DNA of 64,000 bases. Origin: Xanthomonas arboricola. Its GTDB lineage: Bacteria > Pseudomonadota > Gammaproteobacteria > Xanthomonadales > Xanthomonadaceae. Shown piece by piece: positions 24,561-35,047 of the stretch. Each line of letters starts with the position of its first letter. Within the stretch, counting starts at the first letter, position 1. The notes beneath the pieces were generated by a model. That model worked only from the letters and a program-made list of their open reading frames with translations. It had not been told where the DNA came from and made no database searches. Location of the stretch: assembly GCF_002940665.1 (NCBI RefSeq), contig NZ_MIGY01000001.1:620001-684000 (forward strand), in the 5' to 3' direction. A program made the position numbers and the translations under genes.

Positions 24561-27236
24561 TCAGCGCTTGGCGGTTTGCGCCTGCTTGAGCGCGGCGCAC
24601 AGACGGATGGTCTCGCCGGTCTGCGCCATGCCGCGGTCGGCGCCGCTGAGCGTGGCCAGGCGCGGCTTGAAGAACGCATCCAGGCGGTCGGCTTCTTCCA
24701 CGCTGCAACCGCCGGACGCGCCCAGCGCCGGCAATCCGCCGCCGTCGAACGAACCGCTGCGCTGCACGATACGGTCGAAGTTGGCAGTGAACCACGGCCA
24801 CATCGACGCATGCGAGACCTCGTAACTGTGACCGCGCATCAGCAGGCTCTTCATCTCGCCCACCTTGATCGCATCGGTCAGCGCGAAATCACGCACCTGC
24901 TTGAGCAGCGCCGGGTCCTGCAGCGTGCCCAGGGCGGCGATCATGGCGTTGCGCTGCGCCGGGTCGGCATGCGTGCGCAATGCGTCGATCAGGCTCTGCA
25001 CCGCCGGTGCGCCGCGCTCCTGCGCGGTCACTGCCAGTGCGGTGCCGAGCAGATCCGGATTGGCTTTGGAGAAGTCCAGCGCACCATTGCCGCCGGCCAG
25101 GACCGCATCGCCCTGCGCCAGCAGTGCCTTGCGCACCTCCGCGTTCTGCAGGCGCAGCGCGAACAGCCCGGCCAGCGCCGAGCGCAGGCTGGTGTCGTCG
25201 ATCGACTCGCCGCCACGCCGCGTGTAACCCAGCTGACGCAGACGCGGCAGATACGCCTGTTCGGCCGCCTTGCGCAGTACGTCGCGCTGGGCCTCGCTGG
25301 TGGCCTGGTAACGCCAGATCCACACGAAGCGGTTCAGCAGCGCCGTGGACACATCGGCCGATTCGGACGGCGCCAACTGCTTGAGCGCTGCCAGCACGGC
25401 CTCGCCGTCGGTATCGCCGTGGCGGTAGGCCGCATCGATCGCATCGGCATAGGCCAGCTGTTCGTTGTCGTCGAGCTGGCCGACCTGCTTGCCCAGTTCA
25501 GCCAGCTGCTTCTTGGGCAGGCTGAAACGGTAGTAGCCGGCGCCACGCGCGTTCGGGAACACCCAGGTGTTCTTGCCGGCACCGTCCAGCACGATGCTAC
25601 CGCTGCCGTCTGCGAGCATCTGGCAGGCAGTGCCGACCTGGTTCTTGCCCTTGCCGTACTTGACGCACACCGGCACGTCCCATTGCTGCGCGGTGGAGCC
25701 GGTGGAACCCAACGGCAGATAGCGTTGCTGCTGCAGCTTGACCACGGTCTTGCCGCCTTCGCGGGCAAGCTGGGTCTGCAGATACGGCACGCCCGGCTGA
25801 TTGAGGAAGCTGCGGAAGGCGGCCTTGAACTCCTCGCCCTTGCCGGCGGCATCAGCGATCGCATCGACCAGATCGTCGGCGGTGGCGCTGCCGAACTTGT
25901 GCTTGGCGATGTAGGCGCGCATGCCTTGGCGGAACACGTCTTCGCCGACGAAAGCCTCGAACATCGCCAGCACCGCCGCACCCTTCTGGTAGGTGATGCC
26001 GTCGAAGGCGGTCTCGATATCGCCGTTGCCGGTGATCGGCTGGCGGATCTTGCGCGCGCTGACCAGGCTGTCGTTGTCCATCGCATGCTGCGCGCCGCCG
26101 ATGCGGTCCAGATTGGCGCGGTATTCCGGGTGCAGCTGCATGGTGATCTTCTGCTGCATCCAGGTGGCGAACGCCTCGTTCAACCACAGGTCGTCCCACC
26201 ACTCCATGGTGACGGCGTCGCCGGTCCACTGGTGGGCCAGCTCATGCGCATTGGTGTTGAAGGAGCGCTGCACGTTCTCGGCCGGCGAGTCCTTGTCCAG
26301 CAACAACAGCCAGTCGCGGAAGGTAACGAACCCAGGGTTTTCCATTGCACCGGCGCTGAAGTCCGGGGCGGCGACCAGATCGAGCTTGTCGAACGGATAG
26401 CCGAAGGCGTAATAGTCCTCCAGCGCGGCAATGATCGCCGGGGTCTGGTCCAGCGCCGGGGTGATGCGCGGGCCCTGGCCCTTGGCGGCGATGCCGCGCA
26501 GCGGGGTCGGGTTGGGGCGCTGCGGGGTGGCCGGCATGGCCGGCACGTCCACCACATCCCATGGGCCGGCGGCGTAGGCGACCAGATAGGTCGGCAGCGG
26601 CACGGTCGGAGCGAAGGTCACCGTCTTCCAGCCCTTGCCGGCCGGCTTGGTCGAGGTGGCGATGGTGTTGGCCAGCGCCTGGTCGTCGGTGGGCACGGTC
26701 AGGCTGAGGTCGAACGGGGTCTTGAATGCGGGTTCGTCGAAACCGGGGAACGCGTAGCGCGCGCTGATCGGCTCCATCTGCGTCATCGCATAGGCCTGGC
26801 CCTGGTACTTCACCTGATACAGGCCCTGCAGCTGCTGATTGAGCGGCGCGCTGTAGACGATGTCCACGGTGAGCGTCTGCGGCTGCAGCGTGCGGCCGAA
26901 ATCCAGCCGCACCACACCGGCCTGCGCATCGGCTTGCACATAGCGTGCGGTCAGCGCCTTGCCCTTGACCGGCTTGACCGTGACCTTGCTGACCTTCAGT
27001 TCCTTGCCGTGCAGCCAGAGGTGATCGGAGGCCTGCTTGAGCTGCACGCGGATGCTGGTGCGCCCGCTGAACTCGCTCTGGTCCGGATCGATCTTGAACG
27101 ACAGGCTGTAGCGCTCGGGCACCGCCCAGGTCGGCAGGCGGCCATTGGGCACCGGCTCGCCGGAGGACTGCGCCAGCGCGGTGCCGCAGCACAGCGCAAG
27201 GAGAGAGGGTGCAAGCAGGCAGGCGAGACGACGCAT
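24561..27236 (-). CDS. M1-family aminopeptidase, exported
   Basis: An 891-residue zinc aminopeptidase with a signal peptide (MRRLACLLAPSLLALCCGTALAQ). The N-terminal beta-saddle is followed by the exopeptidase motif GAMENPG (about residue 296), the zinc motif HELAHQW (about 331) and WLNEAFA, which supplies the third ligand. A long alpha-helical ERAP1-like C-domain completes the M1 architecture. It removes N-terminal residues from peptides, here probably in the periplasm given the signal. The ATG at 27236 was selected for the signal peptide; the frame is open to 27293. It ends 105 bases before the GNAT remnant. Confidence 0.94.
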   Translation of the reverse strand: MRRLACLLAPSLLALCCGTALAQSSGEPVPNGRLPTWAVPERYSLSFKIDPDQSEFSGRTSIRVQLKQASDHLWLHGKELKVSKVTVKPVKGKALTARYVQADAQAGVVRLDFGRTLQPQTLTVDIVYSAPLNQQLQGLYQVKYQGQAYAMTQMEPISARYAFPGFDEPAFKTPFDLSLTVPTDDQALANTIATSTKPAGKGWKTVTFAPTVPLPTYLVAYAAGPWDVVDVPAMPATPQRPNPTPLRGIAAKGQGPRITPALDQTPAIIAALEDYYAFGYPFDKLDLVAAPDFSAGAMENPGFVTFRDWLLLLDKDSPAENVQRSFNTNAHELAHQWTGDAVTMEWWDDLWLNEAFATWMQQKITMQLHPEYRANLDRIGGAQHAMDNDSLVSARKIRQPITGNGDIETAFDGITYQKGAAVLAMFEAFVGEDVFRQGMRAYIAKHKFGSATADDLVDAIADAAGKGEEFKAAFRSFLNQPGVPYLQTQLAREGGKTVVKLQQQRYLPLGSTGSTAQQWDVPVCVKYGKGKNQVGTACQMLADGSGSIVLDGAGKNTWVFPNARGAGYYRFSLPKKQLAELGKQVGQLDDNEQLAYADAIDAAYRHGDTDGEAVLAALKQLAPSESADVSTALLNRFVWIWRYQATSEAQRDVLRKAAEQAYLPRLRQLGYTRRGGESIDDTSLRSALAGLFALRLQNAEVRKALLAQGDAVLAGGNGALDFSKANPDLLGTALAVTAQERGAPAVQSLIDALRTHADPAQRNAMIAALGTLQDPALLKQVRDFALTDAIKVGEMKSLLMRGHSYEVSHASMWPWFTANFDRIVQRSGSFDGGGLPALGASGGCSVEEADRLDAFFKPRLATLSGADRGMAQTGETIRLCAALKQAQTAKR

Positions 27237-27531
27237 TGGCGATTCCGGGCAGGGTAACCGCCGAAGTCGACCACAGCCGGGCATGCCTGTCATGTGACCT
27301 TAGTCATTGCGCTGCCGACGCGGTGGGCGCGCCGCCCGCAAGGGCAACCGGCCGCGCTGCGGCGTCGCATCAATCGCGCTGGCCTGGCGCTGCCGCGCCC
27401 GCTGGGCACAGCCTGCGCCCCGCTGTTGGATTTTGTTCGCAATGCAGCCGCATGCAAACGCCGCGATCAAGGCCGGCCGCAGCATCCCGCGTCGCCGACA
27501 ACCGGCAGCAGCGCACCGCTGCCGGTATCAC

Positions 27532-30500
27532 TCAGGCGTGACCGCCTACCGAGGGCGTCTGCGCCTCCAGGGTTTCCAACTCGCGCGCCACCGCCTCGGG
27601 CGACTTGGTGAATGGCGCGATCAGGCTGTAGAACGCCGGCACCACGTACAGCGACAGCAGCGTGGACAGCGACACGCCGAAGATCACCACCACGCCGATC
27701 GTGGCGCGGCTGGCCGAGCCGGGCCCACCGGCGACCACCAGCGGAATCGCGCCGACCACCGTGGCGATCGAGGTCATCAGGATCGGACGCAGGCGCACCG
27801 ATGCCGATTCCACGATCGCCTCATGCACGCTGCGGCCTTCGTCGCGCAACTGATTGGCGAACTCCACGATCAGGATGCCGTTCTTGGCCGCCAGGCCCAC
27901 CAGCATCACGATGCCGATCTGGCTGAACAGGTTGAGCGTGCCGCCGGTGAGCCACAGGCCGACCAGCGCGCCGAGCACCGCCAGCGGCACGGTGAGCATG
28001 ATCACCAGCGGATGGGCGAAGCTCTCGAACTGCGCGGCCAGCACCAGGTACACCACCAGCAGGGCCATGCCGAAGGTCAGCAATACCGCGCTGCCGGATT
28101 GCTGGTACTCGCGCGATTCGCCCTTCCAGTCCACCTGCGCATACTCGGGCAGTTCCTCGCGCGCGGCCTGCTGCGCCCAGGCAATCGCCTCGCCGAGCGG
28201 GTAGCCCGGCGCCAGGCCGGCACTGATGGTGATCGCACGCAGGCGGTTGAAGCGATTGAGGGTACCGGCCTCGGCCACTTCGCTGAGCGTGACCAGGTTG
28301 GACAGCGGAATCAGCTCGCCACGCGTGGAGCGCACGCGGATGGCGGTGAGGTCTTCCGGCGCCATGCGGCCCTCGCGCCCGGCCTGCAGCATCACGTCGT
28401 ACTCCTCGCCGTTGTCCACGAACGTGGTGACGCGGCGCGAGCCCATCATCGCTTCCAGCGCGCCACCGATCGCGGTCACCGGCACGCCCAGGTCGGCTGC
28501 ACGCAGGCGGTCGATGTTCACGCGCATCTGCGGGCGGGTTTCCTTGTAGTCCGAGTCCGGGCCGACCAAGCCGGGATTGGCTTCCATGCGCTGCAGGATG
28601 CGGTCGCGCCACTGCGCGATCTCCGCATAATCCGGCCCGCCCAGCACCAGCTGGAACGGCTGCCCGCGGCTGCGCACCAGGCCGCCGCTGACCTGCGTGC
28701 GTGCGCGCACGCCGCTGAGCACATTGAGTTTCTGCTGCAGTTCGTCGGCCACTTCGGTGGTCGGGCGCGTGCGTTTTTCCCAGTCCTGCAGGAACACGCT
28801 GACCCGGCCGGTGTGCATCTCCTCGCTGCTGCCAAAGCCGCCGGGCACGCGCGGATTGGCGCGCACGATCGGCTTGTCCGGCCCCACGTAGGGGCCGAGG
28901 ATCGCCTCGACCTGATGCATCTGCCCCACGGTGTAATCGAAGCCCGCGCCCTCGGGCCCGTCGATCATGATCTGGAAGTTGCCGCGATCCTCGGCCGGTG
29001 CCAGCTCGGAAGGAATCCTCCCCATCAACCACGCGCTGGCCCCCAGCGCCAACAGCATCAGCAGCGCGAAGATCCAGGTGCGATGCACATGCCGCTCCAG
29101 CGAGCGCCCGTACGCGCCGGACACCGCCTGCATGCGGCCATCGAACCAGCGATGGAAGCGATTGGGTTTGGCCTGCCCATGCGAGCGCAACAGCTTGGAC
29201 GACATCATCGGCGTCAGCGTCAGCGCCACGAAGGCCGAGATCGCCACCGCCGCTGCCAATGCCACCGCCAGCTCGCGGAACAGGCGCCCGGTATTGCCTT
29301 CCAGAAAGCCCACCGGCAGGAACACCGCCACCAGCACCGCGGTGGTGGCAATCACCGCGAAGGCAACCTGCCCGGTACCGCGCCTGGCGGCCACCAGCGG
29401 CGGCTCGCCCAGGTCGATGCGGCGCTGGATGTTTTCCACCACCACGATCGCATCGTCCACCACCAGGCCGATACACAGCACCAGCGCGAGCAAGGTCAGC
29501 AGGTTGATCGAAAAATCGAACGCGTACAGCGCGATGAACGCGGCGATCAGACACACCGGCACCGTCACCGCCGGAATCAGCGCCGCACGTGCGCTGCCGA
29601 GGAACACCCAGATCACCACCAGCACCAGCACCACCGCTTCGATCAGCGTGTGGTACACGCGCTCCACCGCCGCGTCGATAAACGTCGTGGTGTCGAAGGC
29701 GACAAAGATGTTGGTGCCCTGCGGCAGCGACTTCTGTACCTCGTCGGCCTGCGCGCGTGCCTCGCGTGCAACGTCCAGCGCGTTGGCGGTGGAGTTGCGC
29801 ACGATGCCCAGGCCCACATTGGGCACGCCGTTGCTCTGGAAGTAGGCGCGGCGCTCGGCCGAGGTCAGCTCCACCCTGGCCACGTCGCCCAGGCGCACCA
29901 CATAGCCGCCCTCGCCCTTGCCGAGCGGCAGCTTGGCAAAGTCCTCGGGCTTGAGATAACTGCGCTCCACGCGCAGGGTGAAATCGCGCTGCGCCGATTC
30001 GATGCTGCCGGCCGGCAGCTCCACGTTCTCGTTCTGCAGCGCCGCTTCCACATCGGCCACGGTGAGTTCGCGCGCGGCCAGTTGATCGCGGTCCAGCCAG
30101 ATCCGCATCGCATAGCGCTGGCGCCCGCCGATACGCACCTGCGCCACGCCGTCCAGGCTGGAGAAACGGTCCACTACGTAGCGCTCGGCGTAGTCGGACA
30201 GCTGCAGCGTGTCCATCGTGCTGGAGCTCATGTTGAGCCACAGGATGGGGTCGGCGTCGGCCTCGACCTTGGAAATCTCCGGCGGGCGCGCCTGGTCGGG
30301 CATGCGATCGGAGACGCGGCTGACCGCATCGCGCACGTCGTTGGCGGCGGCTTCCACATCGCGCGACTGCACGAACTCGATACTGATATCGGAAGCGCCA
30401 TTGCGGCTGCGCGCCTCGATGGTCTCGATGCCTTCGATGCCGGCCAGTGCGTCTTCCAGCACCTGGGTGATGCGGCTTTCCACCACCGCCGCCGAGGCGC

Positions 30501-30657
30501 CGGTGTATTCCACATCCACCGACACGATCGGCGGATCGATCGCCGGCAACTCGCGCAAGGTCAGCCGGGTGAACGACATCACCCCCAGCACGATCAGCAG
30601 CAGGCTCATCACCACCGCCATCACCGGGCGGGTAATGGACAGGTCGGAGAGCTTCAT
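27532..30657 (-). CDS. RND-type efflux pump, inner-membrane subunit
   Basis: A 1041-residue HAE1-type resistance-nodulation-division transporter. It starts MKLSDLSITRPVMAVVMSLLL with TM1, has two large periplasmic loops and twelve expected helices. Landmarks: ELPAIDPPIVSVDVEYTGAS, the proton-relay segment GLVVDDAIVVVENIQRR with paired Asp in TM4, FLPVGFLEGNTGRLFRELAV, and the mirrored GLAAKNGILIVEFANQLRDEG. It would export drugs or other small hydrophobic compounds. Its start overlaps the adaptor stop by four bases (ATGA), so the two are co-translated. No outer-membrane channel gene is adjacent. The 295-base gap at 27237-27531 shows no feature I can name. Confidence 0.95.
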   Translation of the reverse strand: MKLSDLSITRPVMAVVMSLLLIVLGVMSFTRLTLRELPAIDPPIVSVDVEYTGASAAVVESRITQVLEDALAGIEGIETIEARSRNGASDISIEFVQSRDVEAAANDVRDAVSRVSDRMPDQARPPEISKVEADADPILWLNMSSSTMDTLQLSDYAERYVVDRFSSLDGVAQVRIGGRQRYAMRIWLDRDQLAARELTVADVEAALQNENVELPAGSIESAQRDFTLRVERSYLKPEDFAKLPLGKGEGGYVVRLGDVARVELTSAERRAYFQSNGVPNVGLGIVRNSTANALDVAREARAQADEVQKSLPQGTNIFVAFDTTTFIDAAVERVYHTLIEAVVLVLVVIWVFLGSARAALIPAVTVPVCLIAAFIALYAFDFSINLLTLLALVLCIGLVVDDAIVVVENIQRRIDLGEPPLVAARRGTGQVAFAVIATTAVLVAVFLPVGFLEGNTGRLFRELAVALAAAVAISAFVALTLTPMMSSKLLRSHGQAKPNRFHRWFDGRMQAVSGAYGRSLERHVHRTWIFALLMLLALGASAWLMGRIPSELAPAEDRGNFQIMIDGPEGAGFDYTVGQMHQVEAILGPYVGPDKPIVRANPRVPGGFGSSEEMHTGRVSVFLQDWEKRTRPTTEVADELQQKLNVLSGVRARTQVSGGLVRSRGQPFQLVLGGPDYAEIAQWRDRILQRMEANPGLVGPDSDYKETRPQMRVNIDRLRAADLGVPVTAIGGALEAMMGSRRVTTFVDNGEEYDVMLQAGREGRMAPEDLTAIRVRSTRGELIPLSNLVTLSEVAEAGTLNRFNRLRAITISAGLAPGYPLGEAIAWAQQAAREELPEYAQVDWKGESREYQQSGSAVLLTFGMALLVVYLVLAAQFESFAHPLVIMLTVPLAVLGALVGLWLTGGTLNLFSQIGIVMLVGLAAKNGILIVEFANQLRDEGRSVHEAIVESASVRLRPILMTSIATVVGAIPLVVAGGPGSASRATIGVVVIFGVSLSTLLSLYVVPAFYSLIAPFTKSPEAVARELETLEAQTPSVGGHA

Positions 30658-31727
30658 CGTGCTGCCTGCGGGTGCGCCGCTGCAGATGCGGGCGCAGCCT
30701 GATCGACCACCTTCAGGCCCGGACGCAGCTTGCCGGTGCCGTCCACCACGATGCGCTCACCGGCCTTGACCCCGTCGAGAATCTCCACCTTGCCGTCGCG
30801 GCGCTCGCCCAGGCGCACGTCGGCGCGCTCCACGCTGCTGTCGGGCTTGACCCGGAACACGTAGGACTCGCGCCCCACCTGCACCACCGCAATTTCCGGG
30901 ATCACCACCGCCTGCCGCGCCGGCTGGAACAGGCGCACATCCAGCAGCATGCCAGGGCGCAGGCGGCGATCGCCGTTGGGGAAATCCGCGCGCACCGTCA
31001 CCGAGCGGGTGGTCTCGTCGATGCGCGAATCGATCGCCGCCACCACGCCTTCGAACTGCTGGCCCGGATACGCCGCCGCGGTGCCATTGACGGGGTTGCC
31101 GAGCTGCACCAGGCCGAACTGCGACTCCGGCACCTGGAAGTCCACGTACATGCGCGCCACATCGTCCAGCGTGGCGATCACCGTGCTGGAGGTGATCAAC
31201 GAGCCCGGGCTGATCTGACGGATGCCGAGCACGCCGGAGAACGGCGCACGCACCTCGCGGTCGGTGATCTCCGCGCGCATCTGCTGCACGCGTGCCTGCG
31301 CCGCATCGCGCAGCGCGCGTTGCGTATCCACGGTGGATTTGGCCACCAGCTGCTGGCCAACCAGACTCAACTGGCGCCGGTACAGCTGATCGGTTTCTTC
31401 GAAGGTGGCCTGGGCGGCCGTCAGCGCCGCCTGCTGCGAATTGCCGCGCAGCCGCAGCAGCAACTGCCCGGCCTTGACCTCGTCGCCGCTGTCGAAATTG
31501 ACCTGCTCCACCACATCGCTCACCGCCGCGGTCAGCGCCACCGATTCGCGCGCACGCACGGTGGCGATCGACTGCACGGTCGAGTTCCAGGGCTGGGTGG
31601 TCACCGCCTGCACAGAGACCGGGATGGGTTTTGCGGCGGCCGGCGCCGCGGCCTGACGGCTGCAACCGGCCAGCGCGACGGCCAACAAGAGCGCTGCGCC
31701 GAAACGCGCGCTGGGTCGAACAAGCAT
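30654..31727 (-). CDS. RND efflux periplasmic adaptor (membrane fusion) lipoprotein
   Basis: A 357-residue HlyD/AcrA-family adaptor. The signal ends in the lipobox LAGC (Cys22). A biotinyl-lipoyl half (VVEQVNFDSGDEVKAGQLLLRL), a short alpha-hairpin (SQQAALTAAQATFEETDQL) and the second lipoyl half (VRAPFSGVLGIRQISPGSLI) follow. The beta-barrel and membrane-proximal domains complete it. It links the RND pump to an outer-membrane channel. It is first in the operon and overlaps the pump gene by four bases. Confidence 0.94.
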   Translation of the reverse strand: MLVRPSARFGAALLLAVALAGCSRQAAAPAAAKPIPVSVQAVTTQPWNSTVQSIATVRARESVALTAAVSDVVEQVNFDSGDEVKAGQLLLRLRGNSQQAALTAAQATFEETDQLYRRQLSLVGQQLVAKSTVDTQRALRDAAQARVQQMRAEITDREVRAPFSGVLGIRQISPGSLITSSTVIATLDDVARMYVDFQVPESQFGLVQLGNPVNGTAAAYPGQQFEGVVAAIDSRIDETTRSVTVRADFPNGDRRLRPGMLLDVRLFQPARQAVVIPEIAVVQVGRESYVFRVKPDSSVERADVRLGERRDGKVEILDGVKAGERIVVDGTGKLRPGLKVVDQAAPASAAAHPQAAR

Positions 31728-31838
31728 CGGAACATCCTGGCGGGGTACGTCGAAAGTTTAACGACCTAGCCGCCATGGAGTTGACAGAAAGGGCGTGCTT
31801 TGCACCATGACCAAAGACCCTTGCTGTCGTCGGCGCGA

Positions 31839-31854
31839 TGCGCTGGCCAGCGCA
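31839..31854. repeat. 16-base palindrome upstream of the RND operon
   Basis: TGCGCTGGCCAGCGCA is a perfect palindrome 112 bases upstream of the adaptor start, in the 257-base gap between cysNC and the efflux operon. It could be an operator for an unlinked repressor or a hairpin after cysNC. No regulator gene lies beside it. Nothing else in this gap is recognisable. Confidence 0.4.
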
Positions 31855-31984
31855 GCCACAAACATGGCGGCGTGGTGCCGGATGGGGTGCGGCCGCCGCT
31901 CGGGCGCTGCATACACGCATTCATGCGTGGCTTTGCGTTGCCCACACCCACCTGACCCCTGCCGCTATGTCCTGTCAGCCACGC

Positions 31985-33961
31985 TCAGCGTTCCAGCCCG
32001 AGAAACGCGAGCACATGACGCGCCAGCGCCTCTACGTTCTCACCATCGGCGTGAAGATGGACCTCCGGCGCCTCCGGGGCCTCGTAGGGCGAATCGATCC
32101 CGGTGAAGTTGGGAATCTGCCCGGCCCGCGCCTTGCGGTACAGCCCCTTCACATCGCGCGCCTCGGCGACCGCCAGCGGCACATCCACGAACACCTCGAC
32201 GAAGTCTCCGGCGTCGAAGCGCTCGCGCGCCAGCTGCCGCTCGGCGCGGAACGGCGAAATGAAGCTCACCAGCACGATCAGGCCGGCATCGGCCATCAGC
32301 CGCGCCACCTCGGCCACGCGGCGGATGTTTTCCACGCGGTCTTCGTCGGTGAAGCCCAGATCGCGGTTGAGCCCATGGCGCACGTTGTCGCCGTCCAGGA
32401 TGAAGGTGTGATAGCCCAGCGCATGCAACCGCTTGTCGACCAGATTGGCGACAGTGGACTTGCCCGCACCCGACAAGCCGGTGAACCACAGCACGCGCGG
32501 GGCCTGGCCCTTGATGCGCGCGCGCGCGGCGCGATCCACGTCCAGATGCTGCCAGTGCACGTTGCCGGCGCGCCTCAACGCAAACTCCAGCGTGCCGGCG
32601 GCCACCGTGGCATTGCTCTGCCGGTCGATCAGGATGAAGCCGCCCAACACGCGGTTGCGCGCATACGGCGAGAACGCGATCGGCTCGTCCAGCGCCAGAT
32701 TGCAGTAGCCCACCTCGTTGAGCTCCAGCCGCTTGGCGGCCAGGCGCTCCTGCGTGTTCACATCGACCTTGTGCTTGATCTCGCTGATGCTCGCGGTGAC
32801 CGTACGCGTGCCGATCTTGAGCCAGTACGGGCGGCCCGGCAGCAAGGCGGTATCGTCCATCCACAGCAGATGCGCGGCGAACTGGTCGGCCACTTCCGGC
32901 GGGTCGTCGACGGCGGCGATGATGTCGCCGCGGCTGATATCGATCTCGTCGCGCAAGGTCAGCGTGACCGCCTGGCCGACACGTGCGCTGTCCACCTCGC
33001 CGTCGGCATTCAGCACCGATGCCACCCGTGTGCGCCGCCCGGACGGCACCACCACCACGGCATCGCCCACGCGCACCTGCCCGGCCGCGATGGTGCCGGC
33101 GTAGCCACGGAAGTGCTGATGGGGGCGATTGACCCACTGCACCGGCAACCGGAAGCCGCTGCCGGCTTCCGGCGTCTCCACGTGCACGGTGTCGAGATGC
33201 TGCAGCAGATGCGGGCCGCGGTACCACGGCATCCGCGGCGATGGGCTGGACAGATTTTCGCCAGCCAGTGCCGACAACGGAATGCACTGCACATCGGCAA
33301 TGCCCAGCTGCGCGGCCAGCGCGCGATAGCCCTCGGCGATGTCGGCAAAGACCTGTGCGTCGTAGTCCACCAGGTCCATCTTGTTGACCGCCAGCACCAC
33401 GTGGCCGATGCCCAGCAACGACACGATGTAACTGTGCCGGCGCGTCTGCGCCAGCAACCCCTTGCGCGCATCCACCAGCACCACCGCAACATCGGCAGTG
33501 GATGCGCCGGTGGCCATGTTCCGCGTGTACTGCTCATGCCCGGGGCAGTCGGCGACGATGAACTTGCGCCGCTCGGTATCGAAATAGCGGTACGCCACAT
33601 CGATGGTGATGCCCTGCTCGCGCTCGGCGGCCAGCCCATCCATCAACAACGCATAGTCGATACCCTCGCCCTGCGTGCCATGCCGACGGCTATCGCCCTC
33701 CAGCGCGGCAAGCTGATCGTCGAACAGGCGCTTGCTGTCGTACAGCAAGCGCCCGATCAACGTGCTCTTGCCATCGTCCACGCTGCCGCAGGTGATGAAG
33801 CGCAGCAGCGGCTTGGCTTCGTGTTGATGCAGGTAAGCGCTGATGGCGCCGGGAATCGGGAGTGGGGAATCGGGAATCGCAAAGGCGACCTCTTCCCTCA
33901 TCACGTTTGCGGCGAACTGCTGTTTCGATTCTCCATTCCCGATTCCCGATTCCCTGCCCAT
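31985..33961 (-). CDS. cysN: Bifunctional sulfate adenylyltransferase subunit 1 / adenylylsulfate kinase (CysNC)
   Basis: A 658-residue fusion. The CysN half is an EF-Tu-like GTPase (G1 GSVDDGKST at about 59-67, [18 protein letters not shown]) that drives APS formation with CysD. The C-terminal CysC half has its own P-loop (GLSGAGKST) and phosphorylates APS to PAPS ([29 protein letters not shown]). The ATG at 33961 overlaps the cysD stop (TGATG). Residues 3 to about 38 are encoded by repeat copy B ([11 protein letters not shown]...[11 protein letters not shown]), ahead of the conserved [19 protein letters not shown]. If the first ATG is used, CysN carries an unusual 40-residue repeat-derived leader. 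Otherwise an internal Met (residue 21) may serve. Confidence 0.95.
   Translation of the reverse strand: MGRESGIGNGESKQQFAANVMREEVAFAIPDSPLPIPGAISAYLHQHEAKPLLRFITCGSVDDGKSTLIGRLLYDSKRLFDDQLAALEGDSRRHGTQGEGIDYALLMDGLAAEREQGITIDVAYRYFDTERRKFIVADCPGHEQYTRNMATGASTADVAVVLVDARKGLLAQTRRHSYIVSLLGIGHVVLAVNKMDLVDYDAQVFADIAEGYRALAAQLGIADVQCIPLSALAGENLSSPSPRMPWYRGPHLLQHLDTVHVETPEAGSGFRLPVQWVNRPHQHFRGYAGTIAAGQVRVGDAVVVVPSGRRTRVASVLNADGEVDSARVGQAVTLTLRDEIDISRGDIIAAVDDPPEVADQFAAHLLWMDDTALLPGRPYWLKIGTRTVTASISEIKHKVDVNTQERLAAKRLELNEVGYCNLALDEPIAFSPYARNRVLGGFILIDRQSNATVAAGTLEFALRRAGNVHWQHLDVDRAARARIKGQAPRVLWFTGLSGAGKSTVANLVDKRLHALGYHTFILDGDNVRHGLNRDLGFTDEDRVENIRRVAEVARLMADAGLIVLVSFISPFRAERQLARERFDAGDFVEVFVDVPLAVAEARDVKGLYRKARAGQIPNFTGIDSPYEAPEAPEVHLHADGENVEALARHVLAFLGLER
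33851..33954 (-). repeat. Intercistronic inverted-arm repeat, copy B
   Basis: On the plus strand, arm 33851-33879 (GGGAATCGGGAGTGGGG...) and complementary arm 33926-33954 (CGATTCTCCATTCCCGATTCCC) flank a 46-base loop. Read on the minus strand the loop starts AACAGC and ends near a T-rich stretch before CGATTCCC, like copy C. It lies at the cysD/cysN junction and is open in the CysN frame, so it is probably translated. Confidence 0.8.
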
Positions 33962-34869
33962 CAAAAATACCCCTCAAGCTTCTTCTGCTCCATCGACGCA
34001 CCTGGCGCATGATCGATCATGCGGCCCTGGCGTTCGGAGCTGGTGCTGACCAGCATTTCGGCGATCACCGCTTCCAGCGTGTCTGCGGTCGATTCGATCG
34101 CGCCGGTCAGCGGATAGCAGCCCAGCGTGCGGAAGCGCACCGAGCGCAGTTGCGGCGTCTCGCCGTCGTGCAATGGCAGGCGCTCGTCGTCGACCATGAT
34201 CCAGGCGCCGTCGCGCTGCACCACCGGGCGCGGCGCGGCGAAATACAGCGGCACCACCGGTATCCGCTCGCGGTAGATGTACAGCCAGATATCCAGCTCG
34301 GTCCAGTTGGACAGCGGAAACACGCGCACGCTTTCGCCGGGTTTGGTGCGCGCGTTGTAGAGATTCCATAGTTCCGGGCGCTGGTTCTTGGGGTCCCAGC
34401 GATGACGCGCGTTGCGGAACGAGAACACGCGCTCCTTGGCGCGCGACTTCTCCTCGTCGCGGCGCGCCCCGCCGATCGCCGCATCGAAGCCGCCCTGCTC
34501 CAGCGCCTGCTTCAGGCCCTGGGTCTTCATGATGTCGGTATGCACCGCCGCGCCATGGCTGATCGGGCCGACGTCCTGGGCGATGCCATCGGGGTTGATG
34601 TGCACGCGCAGGTCCACGCCGGTTTCGGCCGCGCGGCGGTCGCGGAAGGCGATCATCTCGCCGAACTTCCAGCGCGTGTCCACGTGCAGCAGCGGGATCG
34701 GTGGCGGCGACGGCGCGAACGCCTTGAGCAGCAGATGCAGCAGCACCGAGCTGTCCTTGCCCACCGAATACAGCATCACCGGGGCCCGGAATTCGGCGGC
34801 GACCTCGCGCAGGATGTGGATGCTTTCGGCCTCGAGCCGATCCAGGTGTGACAGGGGCAGCAGGGTCAT
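33961..34869 (-). CDS. cysD: Sulfate adenylyltransferase subunit 2 (CysD)
   Basis: A 302-residue PP-loop ATP pyrophosphatase, the family's normal length, that makes APS from sulfate and ATP with CysN. Motifs: the PP-loop [27 protein letters not shown], the [13 protein letters not shown] segment and [14 protein letters not shown]. The ATG at 34869 gives [23 protein letters not shown], the usual CysD start; the frame is open to 34941. Its stop overlaps the cysN start by one base. It is divergent from cysJ. Confidence 0.97.
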   Translation of the reverse strand: MTLLPLSHLDRLEAESIHILREVAAEFRAPVMLYSVGKDSSVLLHLLLKAFAPSPPPIPLLHVDTRWKFGEMIAFRDRRAAETGVDLRVHINPDGIAQDVGPISHGAAVHTDIMKTQGLKQALEQGGFDAAIGGARRDEEKSRAKERVFSFRNARHRWDPKNQRPELWNLYNARTKPGESVRVFPLSNWTELDIWLYIYRERIPVVPLYFAAPRPVVQRDGAWIMVDDERLPLHDGETPQLRSVRFRTLGCYPLTGAIESTADTLEAVIAEMLVSTSSERQGRMIDHAPGASMEQKKLEGYF

Positions 34870-35047
34870 CGGGGTTCGTGGGCGTCGGCGGGCAGACCAG
34901 CCGATGGTAGGGCAAGGCGCCGCAGTGTGTGGCGCGGGCAACCCGCACCCAAATAAGCGGCCGGCATAACGCGATAACGGCTCATCCTTTCTGGACGCGG
35001 CGGCGCTTCCATAACCTCACTGGTCTCATCAACCGCCCTGGATCCGA
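34870..35047. promoter_or_regulatory. Divergent promoter region cysD / cysJ
   Basis: This 178-base gap must carry promoters for both sulfate-reduction operons. An A+T-richer patch with ATAACGCGATAACGG (about 34966-34980) and CCATAACCTCACT (about 35010-35022) stands out from the G+C-rich surroundings. It resembles the ATAAC-type half-sites of CysB-bound promoters, although CysB boxes are too degenerate to assign by eye. Confidence 0.45.

Noticed and set aside
33851..33954. Treating the GGGAATCGGG elements as insertion sequences or CRISPR repeats
   Set aside because: They encode no transposase, show no target-site duplication I can see, and lack the regular spacer layout of CRISPR arrays.
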